A stretch of 12,548 nucleotides of DNA. It comes from Actinomycetota bacterium (GTDB lineage: Bacteria; Actinomycetota; Thermoleophilia; Solirubrobacterales; Thermoleophilaceae). Below the pieces are notes generated by a model. That model was not told the DNA's origin and made no database searches. It was given only the letters and a program-made list of their open reading frames with translations. Both the position numbers and the translations under genes were made by a program. Position 1 is the first letter of the stretch, and every line of letters starts with the position of its first letter. Location: contig VAXR01000059.1 in the NCBI GenBank assembly GCA_005885165.1, positions 1 through 12,548 of the forward strand, read 5' to 3'. This document shows positions 12,518 to 12,548 of the stretch, in pieces.

Positions 12518-12548
12518 CCCCGACGAGCCGGCGCTGGGAACGACTGAT

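Noticed and set aside
1..12548. CRISPR array, tRNA/rRNA, insertion sequence, prophage or defence island
   Set aside because: No regularly spaced repeats, tRNA cloverleaf, transposase, integrase or nuclease/helicase defence motifs were seen. All genes share similar codon bias and look resident.

Overview
The window is a piece of ordinary-looking chromosome from a high-GC (about 70%) actinobacterium. Soil Thermoleophilia (the Solirubrobacterales/Gaiellales neighbourhood) is my best guess, by inference only. The basis is codon use strongly biased to G/C at third positions, a perfect actinobacterial-type LexA box (CGAAC-N4-GTTCG) at dinB, a two-domain VOC protein resembling the mycobacterial CFP30B type, a PucR regulator with an RsbRD-like front half, and a secreted protein of Ig-like repeats. 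I see no rRNA, tRNA, CRISPR array, insertion sequence or prophage gene.

Layout. 1-983 (+): C-terminal part of a Baeyer-Villiger-type flavin monooxygenase cut by the window edge. Its tail overlaps, antisense, the end of an unrecognised 162-residue gene (925-1413, -). A divergent gap with a strong 27-bp palindrome leads to a DUF1697 protein (1495-2052, +). Then come two exported proteins on the + strand: a 432-residue protein of four Ig-like repeats (2154-3452) and a peptidoglycan-binding/lytic transglycosylase (3538-4302). A PucR-family regulator (4312-5499, -) is divergent from a membrane fatty-acid desaturase (5578-6468, +). A tightly coupled pair follows: an MBL-fold hydrolase (6533-7330) and a metallophosphoesterase (7331-7927). 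An acyltransferase (7944-8921, -) is divergent from an NADPH-dependent MDR oxidoreductase (9007-9909, +). A two-domain VOC protein (9926-10705, -) is divergent from DNA polymerase IV (10782-11972, +), followed by a cupin protein (12044-12517, +).

How the genes work together. Most neighbours are functionally unrelated. The plausible functional links are: the two exported proteins, which may both act at the cell envelope; PucR and the desaturase, which share one promoter gap; and the MBL/metallophosphoesterase pair, which must be co-transcribed. Desaturase and acyltransferase suggest some membrane-lipid content, but they lie in separate transcription units. Genes alternate in convergent and divergent pairs with very short gaps (9-16 bp between convergent genes), so regulation is concentrated in four divergent gaps: 1414-1494, 5500-5577, 8922-9006 and 10706-10781. 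Three genes have strong Shine-Dalgarno sequences (2154, 9007, 12044); several others have none and look leaderless or nearly so.

No clearly new multi-gene system is visible. The items most worth following are the 27-bp palindrome, the SOS box that runs into the dinB start codon, the unrecognised 162-residue protein with a conserved-looking C-terminal motif, and the exported pair.
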